A stretch of DNA of 46,560 bases, taken from the NCBI GenBank assembly GCA_946403625.1, contig CAMJAP010000013.1:1-46560 (forward strand), in the 5' to 3' direction. The DNA is from an uncultured Lachnospiraceae bacterium. Its GTDB lineage: Bacteria > Bacillota > Clostridia > Lachnospirales > Lachnospiraceae. Both the position numbers and the translations under genes were made by a program. Under the pieces are notes generated by a model that did not search any database, was not told the origin of the DNA, and saw only the letters and a list, made by a program, of their open reading frames with translations. Below, one piece after another: positions 24,617 through 33,446 of the stretch. Every line of letters begins with the position of its first letter. Within the stretch, counting starts at the first letter, position 1.

Positions 24617-24664
24617 TAAAAGGTTATCTCCCCCTGGTAAGGGTCTTTTTTATTTTCGAAACAC

Positions 24665-25150
24665 TTACGCGGGTTGCGCAAGCAGAAGGTTCAAACGTTC
24701 TCTGGCTTCGGATTCACATCTCCCTAATGCCATAATACCACTTACAAGATCTTTTGCAAGGAATCCTTCGTCACCGCGGATCACTGCGATCGCAGGTTCG
24801 TCGGAAGGATGAAACTCCGGCAGATCCAGCACCAGTTCATGCTGGATGACGGGAACTTTCTGATAGACGTATTCGATTTCGGTGTTTTCTGTTTGGTTGT
24901 CTTCTTCAGGCATCATCGTTTCAGTCTCTTTTTCTTCCTTTTGAGCTGCCAGAGCAGCTTCCATTGCGGCTTTGGCTTCGGCTTCCGCTTTTAATTTTGC
25001 ATTGTATGCGTTGATCACATCTTCCGCGGATTCGGCCCGGCCTTTTACAAATTCGAGATCTTCGTCGGAGACATCGGCCGATGGAGCAGAAGGCGCAATG
25101 CTGATCTCGTCCACAGTTGACTTGTGCTTCAGGTTACCAAACAAAGACAT
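24665..25150 (-). CDS. Acidic protein of unknown function with an Ala/Glu-rich coiled segment
   Basis: The 161-residue protein starts MSLFGNLKHKSTVDEISIAP. Residues 45-75 are Ala/Glu/Lys-rich and likely form a helix or coiled coil. They are followed by a Glu/Thr/Asn linker and a more ordered C-terminal part ('IQHELVLDLPEFHPSDEPAI', 'DEGFLAKDLVSGIMALGRCE'). A strong GGGGGAGGAG lies just upstream on the minus strand (about 25156-25167). No family is recognised. It is a single gene on the opposite strand to its neighbours. Confidence 0.7.
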   Translation of the reverse strand: MSLFGNLKHKSTVDEISIAPSAPSADVSDEDLEFVKGRAESAEDVINAYNAKLKAEAEAKAAMEAALAAQKEEKETETMMPEEDNQTENTEIEYVYQKVPVIQHELVLDLPEFHPSDEPAIAVIRGDEGFLAKDLVSGIMALGRCESEARERLNLLLAQPA

Positions 25151-25213
25151 CGTTTACTCCTCCCCCGAGTTTGTAGTATGAAGTTTTATATACAAATACA
25201 CCCGACATAACAG

Positions 25214-25219
25214 AGTATA
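25214..25219 (-). promoter_or_regulatory. Extended -10 element for the 24665 gene
   Basis: On the minus strand TATACT is preceded by TGT, an extended -10, with a weak TGGTCA about 18 bases upstream. It lies about 65 bases before the start codon. Confidence 0.4.
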
Positions 25220-25310
25220 ACATAATATTTTTATGTTGACCAGCATTTTTGCTTGATTTGTAGCAATATTTTCGTTGATCATGTCGAATCGTTAATTCTA
25301 TAAAAAACGC

Positions 25311-25338
25311 TTGCATTATTTTACAGAAGTGCTAAAAT
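25311..25338 (+). promoter_or_regulatory. Promoter of the rimP-nusA-infB operon
   Basis: TTGCAT (25311-25316) and TAAAAT (25333-25338) are 16 bases apart. They lie in the AT-rich gap before rimP and imply a leader of about 68 nt. Confidence 0.65.
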
Positions 25339-25362
25339 ATTTAATCGTAAGATCAAGTATGG

Positions 25363-25389
25363 TAAGAGTAGGTGCTGCACCTACTCTTA
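25363..25389 (+). promoter_or_regulatory. Perfect hairpin in the rimP leader (candidate attenuator)
   Basis: TAAGAGTAGGTG (25363-25374) and CACCTACTCTTA (25378-25389) are perfect 12-bp complements with a CTG loop. A T-rich but interrupted stretch (TCTGTTTATAT) follows, and the rimP start is 24 bases further on. The place and shape suggest transcription or translation control of the operon that encodes NusA. Confidence 0.6.
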
Positions 25390-25412
25390 TCTGTTTATAT
25401 GTGGGAGAATTT

Positions 25413-25880
25413 ATGGCAGGAAAAAAAGAGATCGAGACCAGAGCTGAAGAATTGCTGCAGCCGATCGTGGATGCACACGGTGTACGGATCTACGATGTGG
25501 AGTATGTAAAGGAAGGCAGCGACTGGTATCTGCGGGCCTATATTGACAAGGACGGCGGCGTGAACATTCAGGACTGTGAGAATGTGAGCCGTGCCTTTTC
25601 CGAAAAACTCGACGAGGTTGATTTTATCACGGACGCATATATTCTGGAGGTCAGCAGTCCGGGACTGGGCAGACAGTTAAAGAAAGACCGGCACTTTGCA
25701 AACAGTATCGGTGAGGAAGTCGAGCTGAAACTGTTTGAAGCGGTAGACGGTGAGAAGGAATACACCGGCATCCTGAAAGCCTTCGATAAAGATACGGTAA
25801 CGATCGAAGCGGAAGGCGAAGCGGCAAAAACATTTGAACGCAGCAAGTTGGCGGTCATTCGTTTGACGGTGGATTTCTGA
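25413..25880 (+). CDS. rimP: Ribosome maturation factor RimP
   Basis: RimP helps mature the 30S subunit. The ATG at 25413 follows GGGAGAA; an earlier in-frame ATG (25311) would put the promoter and leader hairpin inside the gene. The 155-residue protein has 'VRIYDVEYVKEGSDWYLRAY', 'IDKDGGVNIQDCENVSRAFS' and 'LEVSSPGLGRQLKKDRHFAN', all typical. It opens the conserved rimP-nusA-rnpM-ylxQ-infB-rbfA order. Confidence 0.95.
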   Translation: MAGKKEIETRAEELLQPIVDAHGVRIYDVEYVKEGSDWYLRAYIDKDGGVNIQDCENVSRAFSEKLDEVDFITDAYILEVSSPGLGRQLKKDRHFANSIGEEVELKLFEAVDGEKEYTGILKAFDKDTVTIEAEGEAAKTFERSKLAVIRLTVDF

Positions 25881-25905
25881 TCCGTACGGATATGGGGGAG
25901 ACGGT

Positions 25906-26160
25906 ATGGGCGATGCGTTGATCGAGATTGTGGTGGAAGTGGCAGCGGAAGGATTGCAGTTCCTGTTTGAACTTTGGTTAAAGGGCAGGGCAGACCGCAA
26001 GGCAGCAAAGAAGATTGCCAAAAAGCAGGTGAAACTTTTGAAAAAAGAGCACCGTGCGCAACGAAGACTGGATGCAAAGCAATCCCGTGAATTAAGGAAA
26101 AAGATCAGAAAATTAAAACTCTCTGATTTTATAGAAACAAACAATAACGAAGTAAATTAA
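25906..26160 (+). CDS. Small, very basic protein between rimP and nusA
   Basis: The 84-residue protein begins with a hydrophobic, amphipathic stretch (MGDALIEIVVEVAAEGLQFL) and continues as a Lys/Arg-rich helix ('KAAKKIAKKQVKLLKKEHRA'). GGGGGAGA lies upstream (25892-25899). It falls inside an operon whose other members act on ribosomes and RNA, so binding RNA or membranes is plausible; no motif proves it. In most Firmicutes nusA follows rimP directly, and I do not recognise this family. Confidence 0.65.
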   Translation: MGDALIEIVVEVAAEGLQFLFELWLKGRADRKAAKKIAKKQVKLLKKEHRAQRRLDAKQSRELRKKIRKLKLSDFIETNNNEVN

Positions 26161-26218
26161 AAACGAAAATCCAATTAGCAAATTCATTAAAAGCAAAATT
26201 CTTTAGGAGGAAAATGAA

Positions 26219-27388
26219 ATGAATTCGGATCTGAAAGTTGCACTGGACATGCTGGAGCGTGAGCGTGAGATCAGCAGGGATGCGCTGTTTGAGGCGATCA
26301 AGAACTCCCTGGTTACGGCATGCCGCAATCACTTCAAATCGGCAGATAACGTACGCGTGGAGATCGATGAGGATACCTGCGAGTTCCATGTGATCGCAAC
26401 CAAGGAAGTCATCGAACTGGCAGATGACGTTATGGACCCTGCGATCGAGATCAGCTGGGATGAGGCGAAAGAGATCGATCCGAATGTACAGCCGGGCGGT
26501 TTTGTAGAAGTCGAGATCAACTCCAAGGAGTTCGGACGTATCGCAACCCAGAACGCAAAGAACGTGATCACACAGAAAATCCGTGAGGAAGAGCGCAATG
26601 TGATCTATAACCAGTTCTTTGAGAAGAAAGCCGATGTGATCACCGGTGTGGTTCAGCGTCGCGTGGGCAAAGGCTACTCCATCAACCTGGGCAAGACCGA
26701 TGCACTGCTTTTGGATACCGAGTGCGTTCCGACCGAGCGTTTGAAGCAGGGCGGCCGCATCAAGGTTTATGTATTGGATGTACTGAGCACCCCGAAGGGC
26801 GCAAAGATCACGGTGAGCCGTTCTCATCCGACTCTGGTAAAGCGTCTGTTTGAGGAAGAGGTTACCGAGATCAAAGACGGTACCGTAGAGATCATGGCGA
26901 TCGCGCGTGAAGCCGGCAGCCGTACCAAGATGGCAGTCGTTTCCCACAACCCGAACGTGGATCCGGTGGGCGCATGCGTCGGCGTGAACGGTTCCCGTGT
27001 CAATGCGATCGTAAACGAGCTGTATGGCGAGAAGATCGATATCATCAACTGGAGCGAGAACCCGGGCGAGCTGATTCAGAACGCTCTGTCCCCGGCAAAG
27101 ATCGTGAACGTATTTGCGGATCCGGAAGAGAGAACCGCAAATGTCGTAGTACCGGATCTGCAGTTGTCTCTGGCAATCGGTAAGTCCGGCCAGAATGCAA
27201 GACTGGCAGCCAAGCTGACCAACTACAAGATCGACATCAAGTCCGAGACACAGGCTAAGGATTGCTTTGGTTTCCGTGTGGAAGACTATATGGACGATGA
27301 CTACGAAGACGGCGAGTATGACGAGGAGTATACCGAAGGCGAATACACCGAAGAGGGCGCTGACGGTTCCGATAACGGAGAGGAGTAA
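26219..27388 (+). CDS. nusA: Transcription termination/antitermination factor NusA
   Basis: NusA binds RNA polymerase and nascent RNA. The 389-residue protein shows the N-terminal RNAP-binding domain (1-125), an S1 domain (about 130-200, '[19 protein letters not shown]') and KH domains ('[19 protein letters not shown]', '[18 protein letters not shown]'). It ends in an acidic Tyr/Glu/Asp/Gly tail instead of the proteobacterial acidic repeats, as usual in Firmicutes. AGGAGG (26205-26210) lies eight bases before the ATG. Confidence 0.97.
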   Translation: MNSDLKVALDMLEREREISRDALFEAIKNSLVTACRNHFKSADNVRVEIDEDTCEFHVIATKEVIELADDVMDPAIEISWDEAKEIDPNVQPGGFVEVEINSKEFGRIATQNAKNVITQKIREEERNVIYNQFFEKKADVITGVVQRRVGKGYSINLGKTDALLLDTECVPTERLKQGGRIKVYVLDVLSTPKGAKITVSRSHPTLVKRLFEEEVTEIKDGTVEIMAIAREAGSRTKMAVVSHNPNVDPVGACVGVNGSRVNAIVNELYGEKIDIINWSENPGELIQNALSPAKIVNVFADPEERTANVVVPDLQLSLAIGKSGQNARLAAKLTNYKIDIKSETQAKDCFGFRVEDYMDDDYEDGEYDEEYTEGEYTEEGADGSDNGEE

Positions 27389-27394
27389 ATCCCG

Positions 27395-27682
27395 ATGGCA
27401 ATGATGCCAAAACGGATACCGCAGCGGCAGTGTATGGGCTGCGGAGAACGCAAAGATAAAAAAGAACTGATACGGGTGGTGCGTACGCCGGAAGGTGAGA
27501 TCTGTCTGGACGATACCGGGCGGAAAAACGGCAGAGGTGCGTATCTGTGCAGAGATGTGGAATGTCTGAAGAAAGCGGCAAAGAAACACAGTCTGGAGCG
27601 CAGCCTGCAGGTAAGCATTCCCGCGGAAGTCTATGAGCAGTTAGAAGGAGCATACGAAGAGATTGGGCACTCAGCAGGATAA
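27395..27682 (+). CDS. rnpM: RNase P modulator RnpM (YlxR, DUF448)
   Basis: The 95-residue protein carries the YlxR signature 'PQRQCMGCGERKDKKELIRV' with its Cys pair and 'GRGAYLCRDVECLKKAAKK'. YlxR has been shown in Bacillus to bind RNase P RNA. It begins 6 bases after nusA and overlaps the next gene by 20 bases. Confidence 0.93.
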   Translation: MAMMPKRIPQRQCMGCGERKDKKELIRVVRTPEGEICLDDTGRKNGRGAYLCRDVECLKKAAKKHSLERSLQVSIPAEVYEQLEGAYEEIGHSAG

Positions 27683-28010
27683 GCTGCTTTCGCTCCTCGG
27701 TATGGCGCAGCGTGCCGGAAAACTCGGCAGCGGCGGCTTTGCGGCGGAGCAGAGCGTGAAGGAAGGCAAGTCGTATCTGGTGATCGTCAGCAGTGACACA
27801 TCGGATGCGTCGAAAAAGCATTATCGGGATATGTGCAATTATTATCAGGTGCCGTATTTTGAGTATGCATTAAAAGAAGAATTGGGACATGCCATCGGAA
27901 AGGAATACCGTAGTGTGGTGTCCGTCAATGATAAAGGTTTTGCGGCTTCGCTGCAGAAACTGACAGGTGAGATTAAGGGAGGTAGTGCGATCAATGGCGA
28001 GAATCAGTGA
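27663..28010 (+). CDS. ylxQ: L7Ae-family ribosomal-like protein YlxQ
   Basis: The 115-residue protein has the L7Ae/L30e-like pattern '[20 protein letters not shown]' and '[20 protein letters not shown]', matching YlxQ (RplGA), an RNA-binding protein. The start is TTG at 27663 inside the end of rnpM; the overlap suggests coupled translation. Its last 17 bases overlap infB. Confidence 0.88.
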   Translation: MGTQQDKLLSLLGMAQRAGKLGSGGFAAEQSVKEGKSYLVIVSSDTSDASKKHYRDMCNYYQVPYFEYALKEELGHAIGKEYRSVVSVNDKGFAASLQKLTGEIKGGSAINGENQ

Positions 28011-30993
28011 GTTTTCAAAAGATTTTGTGGGCGCGGACGGAACGGCTCCGAAGAATAATCTGATCATCGAACTGCTGGAAAAGCACGGCGCAGGAACCAA
28101 GACTGCATCGAGCAAGTTTCCGGAAGAGTTTGAAAAAAAGGTGACAGATGATCTGTTGGCACAGGGCTACAAGCGTGCCGGAGCAGCAGAGGAAAAGCCG
28201 GCACCCAAATCTGCGCAGGCTCCCGAAAAACAGGTACAGCAGCCGCAACAACAGCAACAGTTGCAAAAGGAGGCACAGGTGACGAAGGACAATGCTCCCA
28301 AGAATACTGAGCAGAAGCCGCAGGTAAACGGCGCACCGAAGAACAACGGCGGAAATGCATCTCAGGGTATGCAGCCGAAAAAGAAAAAAATGATCATTAT
28401 CACCGGTGGAAATGCCGGCGGACCGCAGCGCAGCAGTCAGCCGAACCGTAACGGCAACGGCGGCGGTAACGGCGGATACGGCAGACCGAATCCGAATATG
28501 AATCGCGGACCGATCAAGCCCCGTGACAATATGATCGACCGTGCGGGTGCGATCTCGAATCGTCGCATGGAAGAAGAGCGTGCCAGAGAAGAGGCGGAAC
28601 AGCGTCAGCTGGAGGCAGCACGTGCACAGCAGGCCGCAGAACAGGCACAGCAGGCTGCAGCAGAGCAGGAAAAGAAGAATGCCGCAGAACAGCAGGCCGC
28701 AGCCGAGCAGGCAGCACAGCGCCCGGCACAGCAGGCCAGACCGGAGTTTCCGCAGAGAAACAATCAGAATAACAGCAATAACGGTAACGGATATAATAAC
28801 AACCGTCCGCAGAACGGAGGCAACTTCCAGCGCGGAGACCGTCCGTTCCAGGGAGGCAACCGTCCGCAGAACGGCGGTAACTTCCAGCGCGGAGATCGTC
28901 CGCAGAATGCAGGCGGTTTCGGTGGCCGCGGGGATCGTCCGGGCCAGGGCGGAAACAACGGAAGACCGGGCTTTGGCGGCAACAACGGACGTCCGAGCCA
29001 GGGCGGAAATAACGGCAGACCGCAGCAGGGCGGCCGCGGCGGCAACAGTTTTGCAGCAGCTCCGGTAGTGGAAGCAGGCAAGGGCGACAACCGCAGAGGC
29101 AAGCACAACGACAAGGATCGTGATCGCGAGCAGCGGAAGAATTCCTCGTTCTACGAGGACAATCTCGGTAAGGGCCGTAACTCCCGTGCCGGCAGCTTCA
29201 TCAAGCCGGAAGCAAAGAAGCAGGAGAAGGTCGAAGAAGAGATCAAGGTGATCACTCTGCCGGATAACATCACGGTCAAAGAGTTTGCCGAGAAGATGCG
29301 CATCCAGCCGTCCGAGATCGTAAAGAAACTGTTCCTGCAGGGCGAGATGGTGACCGTAAACCAGGAGATCAGCTTTGAAAAAGCCGAAGAGATCGCTCTG
29401 GATTACGAGATCATGTGCGAGAAAGAAGAAAAGGTAGATGTCATCGCCGAACTCCTGAAGGAGGAAGACGAGGAAGAGAGCAAGATGGTGGAGAGACCTC
29501 CCGTCATCTGCGTTATGGGTCACGTTGACCATGGTAAGACTTCCCTTCTGGATGCGATCCGTAAGACACACGTTACCGATCGCGAGGCCGGCGGTATCAC
29601 ACAGCACATAGGTGCTTATACCGTAAAGATCAACGATCGTATGATCACATTCCTGGATACTCCGGGACACGAAGCATTTACCTCGATGCGTATGCGTGGT
29701 GCAAACTCCACGGATATCGCGATCCTGGTAGTTGCAGCGGACGACGGTGTTATGCCGCAGACCGTAGAAGCAATTAATCATGCAAAAGCAGCCGGCATCG
29801 AGATCATCGTTGCAGTCAACAAGATCGATAAGCCGGGCGCAAATATCGACCGTGTAAAGCAGGAGCTGACCGAGTACGAACTGGTCGCAGAAGACTGGGG
29901 CGGTTCGACCATCTTTGTTCCGGTTTCCGCAAAGACCGGCGAAGGTATCGACAACCTGCTGGAGATGATCCTGCTCTCCGCAGATGTATTGGAACTGAAG
30001 GCCAACCCGAAGCGTCGTGCAAGAGGTCTGGTGATCGAAGCCGAGCTGGATAAGGGACGTGGTCCGGTAGCAACTGTACTGGTACAGAAAGGTACCCTGC
30101 ATGTCGGTGACTTTATTTCCGCCGGTGCATCTCACGGTAAAGTACGTGCGATGGTGGATGATAAGGGACGCCGTGTCAAAGAAGCAGGTCCTTCCATTCC
30201 GGTAGAGATCCTGGGTCTTAACGATGTTCCGAATGCGGGCGAGATCTTTATCGCACACGCAAACGATAAGGATGCAAAGAACTTTGCAGATACCTTCATT
30301 GCACAGAACAAGGAGAAACTGCTGGAGGATACCAAGGCGAAGATGTCCCTGGATGATCTGTTCAGCAAGATCCAGGAAGGTAATCTGAAGGAACTGAACC
30401 TGATCATCAAGGCCGATGTACAGGGTAGTGTGGAAGCCGTAAAGCAGTCCCTGCTGAAGCTTTCCAACGAAGAAGTAGTTGTCAAGGTGATCCACGGTGG
30501 CGTAGGTGCCATCAACGAATCCGACGTGGTGCTGGCAAGTGCGTCCAGCGCGATCATCATCGGTTTCAACGTACGTCCGGATGCAGTAGCAAAGCAGACT
30601 GCAGATCGCGAAGGCGTGGATGTACGTCTGTACAAGGTCATCTATCAGGCAATCGAAGATATTGAAGCAGCTATGAAGGGTATGCTGGATCCGGTATTCG
30701 AGGAGAAGGTCATCGGTCACGCAGAAGTGCGTCAGATCTTCAAGGCATCTGCAGTCGGTAACATCGCAGGTTCCTTCGTGCTGGACGGTATGTTCCAGAG
30801 AGACTGCAAGATCCGTATCACCCGTGAAGGCGAGCAGATCTATGAAGGCAGCCTGGCATCCTTAAAGCGTTTCAAGGATGATGTAAAAGAAGTGAAGGCC
30901 GGTTTTGAATGCGGTCTGGTATTTGAAGGATTTGACCAGATGCAGGAACTGGACCAGGTAGAAGCATACATTATGGTAGAGGTACCGAGGTAA
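27994..30993 (+). CDS. infB: Translation initiation factor IF-2
   Basis: IF-2 is the GTPase that brings initiator fMet-tRNA to the ribosome. The ATG at 27994 follows GGGAGGT (27977-27983); an upstream ATG at 27967 lacks a site. The C-terminal half has an IF2N domain (about 417-475), the G domain with '[16 protein letters not shown]' (near residue 510), '[14 protein letters not shown]' and '[10 protein letters not shown]', and domains II-IV. The first 400 residues are long and low-complexity: Gln/Ala-rich helix at about 190-255, then Gly/Asn/Arg repeats ('[19 protein letters not shown]' type) at about 270-360. At 999 residues it is at the large end for the family. Confidence 0.97.
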   Translation: MARISEFSKDFVGADGTAPKNNLIIELLEKHGAGTKTASSKFPEEFEKKVTDDLLAQGYKRAGAAEEKPAPKSAQAPEKQVQQPQQQQQLQKEAQVTKDNAPKNTEQKPQVNGAPKNNGGNASQGMQPKKKKMIIITGGNAGGPQRSSQPNRNGNGGGNGGYGRPNPNMNRGPIKPRDNMIDRAGAISNRRMEEERAREEAEQRQLEAARAQQAAEQAQQAAAEQEKKNAAEQQAAAEQAAQRPAQQARPEFPQRNNQNNSNNGNGYNNNRPQNGGNFQRGDRPFQGGNRPQNGGNFQRGDRPQNAGGFGGRGDRPGQGGNNGRPGFGGNNGRPSQGGNNGRPQQGGRGGNSFAAAPVVEAGKGDNRRGKHNDKDRDREQRKNSSFYEDNLGKGRNSRAGSFIKPEAKKQEKVEEEIKVITLPDNITVKEFAEKMRIQPSEIVKKLFLQGEMVTVNQEISFEKAEEIALDYEIMCEKEEKVDVIAELLKEEDEEESKMVERPPVICVMGHVDHGKTSLLDAIRKTHVTDREAGGITQHIGAYTVKINDRMITFLDTPGHEAFTSMRMRGANSTDIAILVVAADDGVMPQTVEAINHAKAAGIEIIVAVNKIDKPGANIDRVKQELTEYELVAEDWGGSTIFVPVSAKTGEGIDNLLEMILLSADVLELKANPKRRARGLVIEAELDKGRGPVATVLVQKGTLHVGDFISAGASHGKVRAMVDDKGRRVKEAGPSIPVEILGLNDVPNAGEIFIAHANDKDAKNFADTFIAQNKEKLLEDTKAKMSLDDLFSKIQEGNLKELNLIIKADVQGSVEAVKQSLLKLSNEEVVVKVIHGGVGAINESDVVLASASSAIIIGFNVRPDAVAKQTADREGVDVRLYKVIYQAIEDIEAAMKGMLDPVFEEKVIGHAEVRQIFKASAVGNIAGSFVLDGMFQRDCKIRITREGEQIYEGSLASLKRFKDDVKEVKAGFECGLVFEGFDQMQELDQVEAYIMVEVPR
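28800..29060 (+). repeat. In-frame Gly/Asn/Arg repeats in IF-2
   Basis: Short repeats of the type CGTCCGCAGAACGGAGGCAA and GGAAACAACGGAAGACCG encode [12 protein letters not shown] and GGNNGRP units. They form an RG-rich disordered segment just before the IF2N domain. Confidence 0.75.
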
Positions 30994-30994
30994 T

Positions 30995-31399
30995 ATGCGA
31001 AAAAACAGCGTAAAAAATACAAGGATCAATTCGGAAGTGCAGAAGATCCTGGCGGAGCTGATCCGAAGCGAAGTCAAGGATCCGCGCGTACCGGAGTTTA
31101 CCTCCGTTACGGATGTGGAAGTGGCACCGGATCTCAAGACCTGTAAGGTGTGGGTAAGCATGCTGGCCGACGGCGAGGATGAGAAGGAAGCACTGAAGGG
31201 ACTGAAGAATGCGGAAGGTTTCTTGAAGCGTCAGCTGGCAAAGGAACTGAATCTGCGTAACACACCGGATCTGACCTTTATCGCAGATCATTCGATCGCA
31301 TACGGCAATCATATGTCCAAACTGATCGATGAAGTGCGTGCGGCCGATGAAAAGGCGAGAGCAGAACATCCGGACAACAATGAGGATGACGGAGAGTAA
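30995..31399 (+). CDS. rbfA: Ribosome-binding factor A
   Basis: RbfA binds the 30S subunit near the 5' helix of 16S rRNA during maturation. The 134-residue protein has 'NTRINSEVQKILAELIRSEV', 'DPRVPEFTSVTDVEVAPDL' and 'TPDLTFIADHSIAYGNHM', all normal for the family. It starts one base after the infB stop. Confidence 0.96.
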   Translation: MRKNSVKNTRINSEVQKILAELIRSEVKDPRVPEFTSVTDVEVAPDLKTCKVWVSMLADGEDEKEALKGLKNAEGFLKRQLAKELNLRNTPDLTFIADHSIAYGNHMSKLIDEVRAADEKARAEHPDNNEDDGE

Positions 31400-31403
31400 T
31401 CAT

Positions 31404-32360
31404 ATGGCATTTGATCTGTTGGCTTTGGTAAAAGACGCAAAGACGATCGGCATCACCGGCCATCTCAATCCGGACGGTGATTGCATCGGTTCGACTTTTG
31501 CACTGGCATTGTATCTGGAAAAGGTTATGCCTGCGGCAAAGGTGGAAGTGTTTTTGGAAAAGCCGGAAAAGGCATTTAACCACATTCCGATGCGGGAGCG
31601 CCTGATCACGGACTTTCCGGAGCGCGATCCCTTTGATGTGTTCATTGTCTGTGATACGAATTATGAGCGCATCAGCGATTCGAAAAAATATTTTGATGCA
31701 GCCAAGCGGACGATCAATATCGATCATCACATCAGCAATGCAAACGGCACCGGAGAATACAATTACGTGATCCCGGAGGCCGCAGCATGTGCCGAGATCA
31801 TCGGTTCCCTGATCCCGAAGGAAATGCTGGACGATCAGATCGCGGAACTGTTGTATATGGGCATTGCACACGATACCGGTGTTTTCCATTTCTCCAATAC
31901 GAGACCGGAGACCATGCGGGTATGTGCCAATCTGCTGGAGTATGATTTTGACTTTTCCAGAATGCTGGATGAGACATTTTACATCCGCACCAATCTGCAG
32001 AACAAGATGATGGGGCAGGCCCTGTTGGACAGCCGTTTCCATCTGGACGGCAAGGTGATCGTCAGCAGCGCCGATCTGGAACTGATGGCGAGAATGGGCA
32101 CCGGTCGTGACGAGACCGGCGGCATCGTAGAGCGCCTGCGCAATACCGAAGGCGTGGATTGTTCCGTGTTCATCTACGAAAAGACCCCGGGACATTTCAA
32201 GGGCAGCCTGCGTTCTTCATCGGATGCAGTCAATGTGGCCAAGGTGTGCGAAGCATTCGGCGGCGGCGGACATGACCGCGCAGCCGGCTGCGAATACGAC
32301 GGCACGGTGGCGGAATTCGAAGAAAAGATAGTGCAAGAGATTGCAAAACAATATTCTTAA
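31404..32360 (+). CDS. nrnA: NrnA-type DHH phosphoesterase (oligoribonuclease/pAp phosphatase)
   Basis: NrnA degrades nano-RNAs and dephosphorylates pAp. The ATG at 31404 follows GGAGAG (31391-31396) and gives 318 residues; an upstream frame extension overlaps rbfA without a site. DHH motifs are visible: 'GHLNPDGDCIGS', 'IVCDTNY', 'NIDHHISN', 'GIAHDTGVF' and the DHHA1 'GGGHDRAAGCE'. nanoRNases of this family can also act on pGpG, which would link it to c-di-GMP turnover here, but that is inference. Confidence 0.94.
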   Translation: MAFDLLALVKDAKTIGITGHLNPDGDCIGSTFALALYLEKVMPAAKVEVFLEKPEKAFNHIPMRERLITDFPERDPFDVFIVCDTNYERISDSKKYFDAAKRTINIDHHISNANGTGEYNYVIPEAAACAEIIGSLIPKEMLDDQIAELLYMGIAHDTGVFHFSNTRPETMRVCANLLEYDFDFSRMLDETFYIRTNLQNKMMGQALLDSRFHLDGKVIVSSADLELMARMGTGRDETGGIVERLRNTEGVDCSVFIYEKTPGHFKGSLRSSSDAVNVAKVCEAFGGGGHDRAAGCEYDGTVAEFEEKIVQEIAKQYS

Positions 32361-32409
32361 ACCTGCCTTCCCCCCCTTTGGGGGGAAGGTGCCCGAAGGG
32401 CGGATGAGG
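32361..32409 (+). repeat. Intergenic repeat, copy 3
   Basis: ACCTGCCTTCCCCCCTTTGG-like arms form a C/G hairpin, then CCC-GAA-GGG (32392-32400) and CGGATGAGG (32401-32409). It is the cleanest copy of the family seen in this window. Confidence 0.8.
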
Positions 32410-32413
32410 ATAC

Positions 32414-32494
32414 ATCTTAGGGAGGGGCCCACGGAGTGGGAAGGTTCCCTGAGATATTCGCAAGGGGGGACCCATTGGGGGGGATTCCTTGCGA
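32414..32494. repeat. Nested inverted repeats before truB
   Basis: ATCTTAGGGA (32414-32423) pairs with TCCCTGAGAT (32446-32455), enclosing CCCAC-GGA-GTGGG. TCGCAAGG (32458-32465) pairs with CCTTGCGA (32487-32494). Together with copy 3 this fills the nrnA-truB gap with hairpins. No clear promoter is visible here. Confidence 0.65.
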
Positions 32495-32524
32495 TGTGGC
32501 GGATAAAAAGGAATTTGGATAAAC

Positions 32525-33424
32525 ATGATCTCAGGTGTGATCAATATCTACAAAGAGGAAGGATTCACTTCCTTTGACGTAGTTGCAAAACTGCGTGGCA
32601 TTTTAAAACAGAAAAAGATCGGACATACCGGAACACTCGATCCTGCAGCGACAGGGGTGCTTCCGGTATGTTTGGGTATGGGCACCCGTTTGGTGGAGCA
32701 TCTGACGGACAAGACCAAAGAATATGTCTGCGAGATGCGACTGGGCGTGACTACAGATACCGAGGATATGACCGGCACGGTGATCACGCAGCGTGAGGTG
32801 AGCTGCACGGAAGCGGAAGTGCGCAGCGTGTGTGAAAACTTTGTCAAGACTTACGAGCAGGTGCCGCCGATGTACAGTGCGATCCGACAGGACGGAAAGC
32901 ATCTCTACGAACTGGCCAGAGCCGGTGTGGAAGTAGAGCGCAAAGGACGCAGTGTAACGATCCTGGCATTGGAGATCCTGCAGATCGATCTGCCGGTGGT
33001 AATGATGCGCATCGAGTGCAGCAAGGGAACCTACATCCGTTCGCTCTGCAGGGACATCGGGGAAGCGCTCGGCTGCGGTGCCAGTATGGAACATCTGGAG
33101 CGTACCCGCAGCGGCGAGTTTACCAAAGAGTCGGCGCTTACACTGGAGCAGGTGGAAAAAATGGTGCGGGCAGGCAAGATTGCGGAGTATGTGCTTCCGA
33201 TCGAGCATTTTTACGAAGACTGTCAGGCACTGTATGTTTTGCCGGAAGAAAAGAAACGTATTGATAACGGAAATCCGCTGACCGATCGCTGTTTTCGCGA
33301 TGCTCCGCTTCGGCCGAAGGATGGTGAGCGCTTTCGCGTCTACAATACCGAATTGGTCTTTTGTGCCATTTACCGATACAGCGAGGAGCGCGGAAACTAC
33401 CGCCCCGAGAATATGTTTTTCTAA
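32525..33424 (+). CDS. truB: tRNA pseudouridine-55 synthase
   Basis: TruB isomerises U55 in the T-loop of tRNAs. The catalytic Asp is in 'KIGHTGTLDPAATGVLPVCL', and 'GVINIYKEEGFTSFDVVAKL' and 'CSKGTYIRSLCRDIGEALG' are typical. The 299-residue length is normal. AAAAAGGAA (32505-32513) is the likely ribosome binding site. Confidence 0.96.
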   Translation: MISGVINIYKEEGFTSFDVVAKLRGILKQKKIGHTGTLDPAATGVLPVCLGMGTRLVEHLTDKTKEYVCEMRLGVTTDTEDMTGTVITQREVSCTEAEVRSVCENFVKTYEQVPPMYSAIRQDGKHLYELARAGVEVERKGRSVTILALEILQIDLPVVMMRIECSKGTYIRSLCRDIGEALGCGASMEHLERTRSGEFTKESALTLEQVEKMVRAGKIAEYVLPIEHFYEDCQALYVLPEEKKRIDNGNPLTDRCFRDAPLRPKDGERFRVYNTELVFCAIYRYSEERGNYRPENMFF

Positions 33425-33446
33425 CAAATAGAAATATATATAACTT

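Noticed and set aside
26214-26222. ATGAAATGA mini-ORF overlapping the nusA start
   Set aside because: The spacing from AGGAGG is only three bases for the mini-ORF but eight for nusA, so the two-codon frame is probably chance.
28800-29060. Short direct repeats that might be a CRISPR array
   Set aside because: The units are in frame with IF-2, have no regular spacers and encode Gly/Asn/Arg peptides. No cas genes are nearby.
28015-30720. A 901-codon open frame antisense to infB
   Set aside because: It is the mirror of biased codon use in infB, has no ribosome binding site and its composition (His/Cys/Leu/Asp-rich) is not protein-like.
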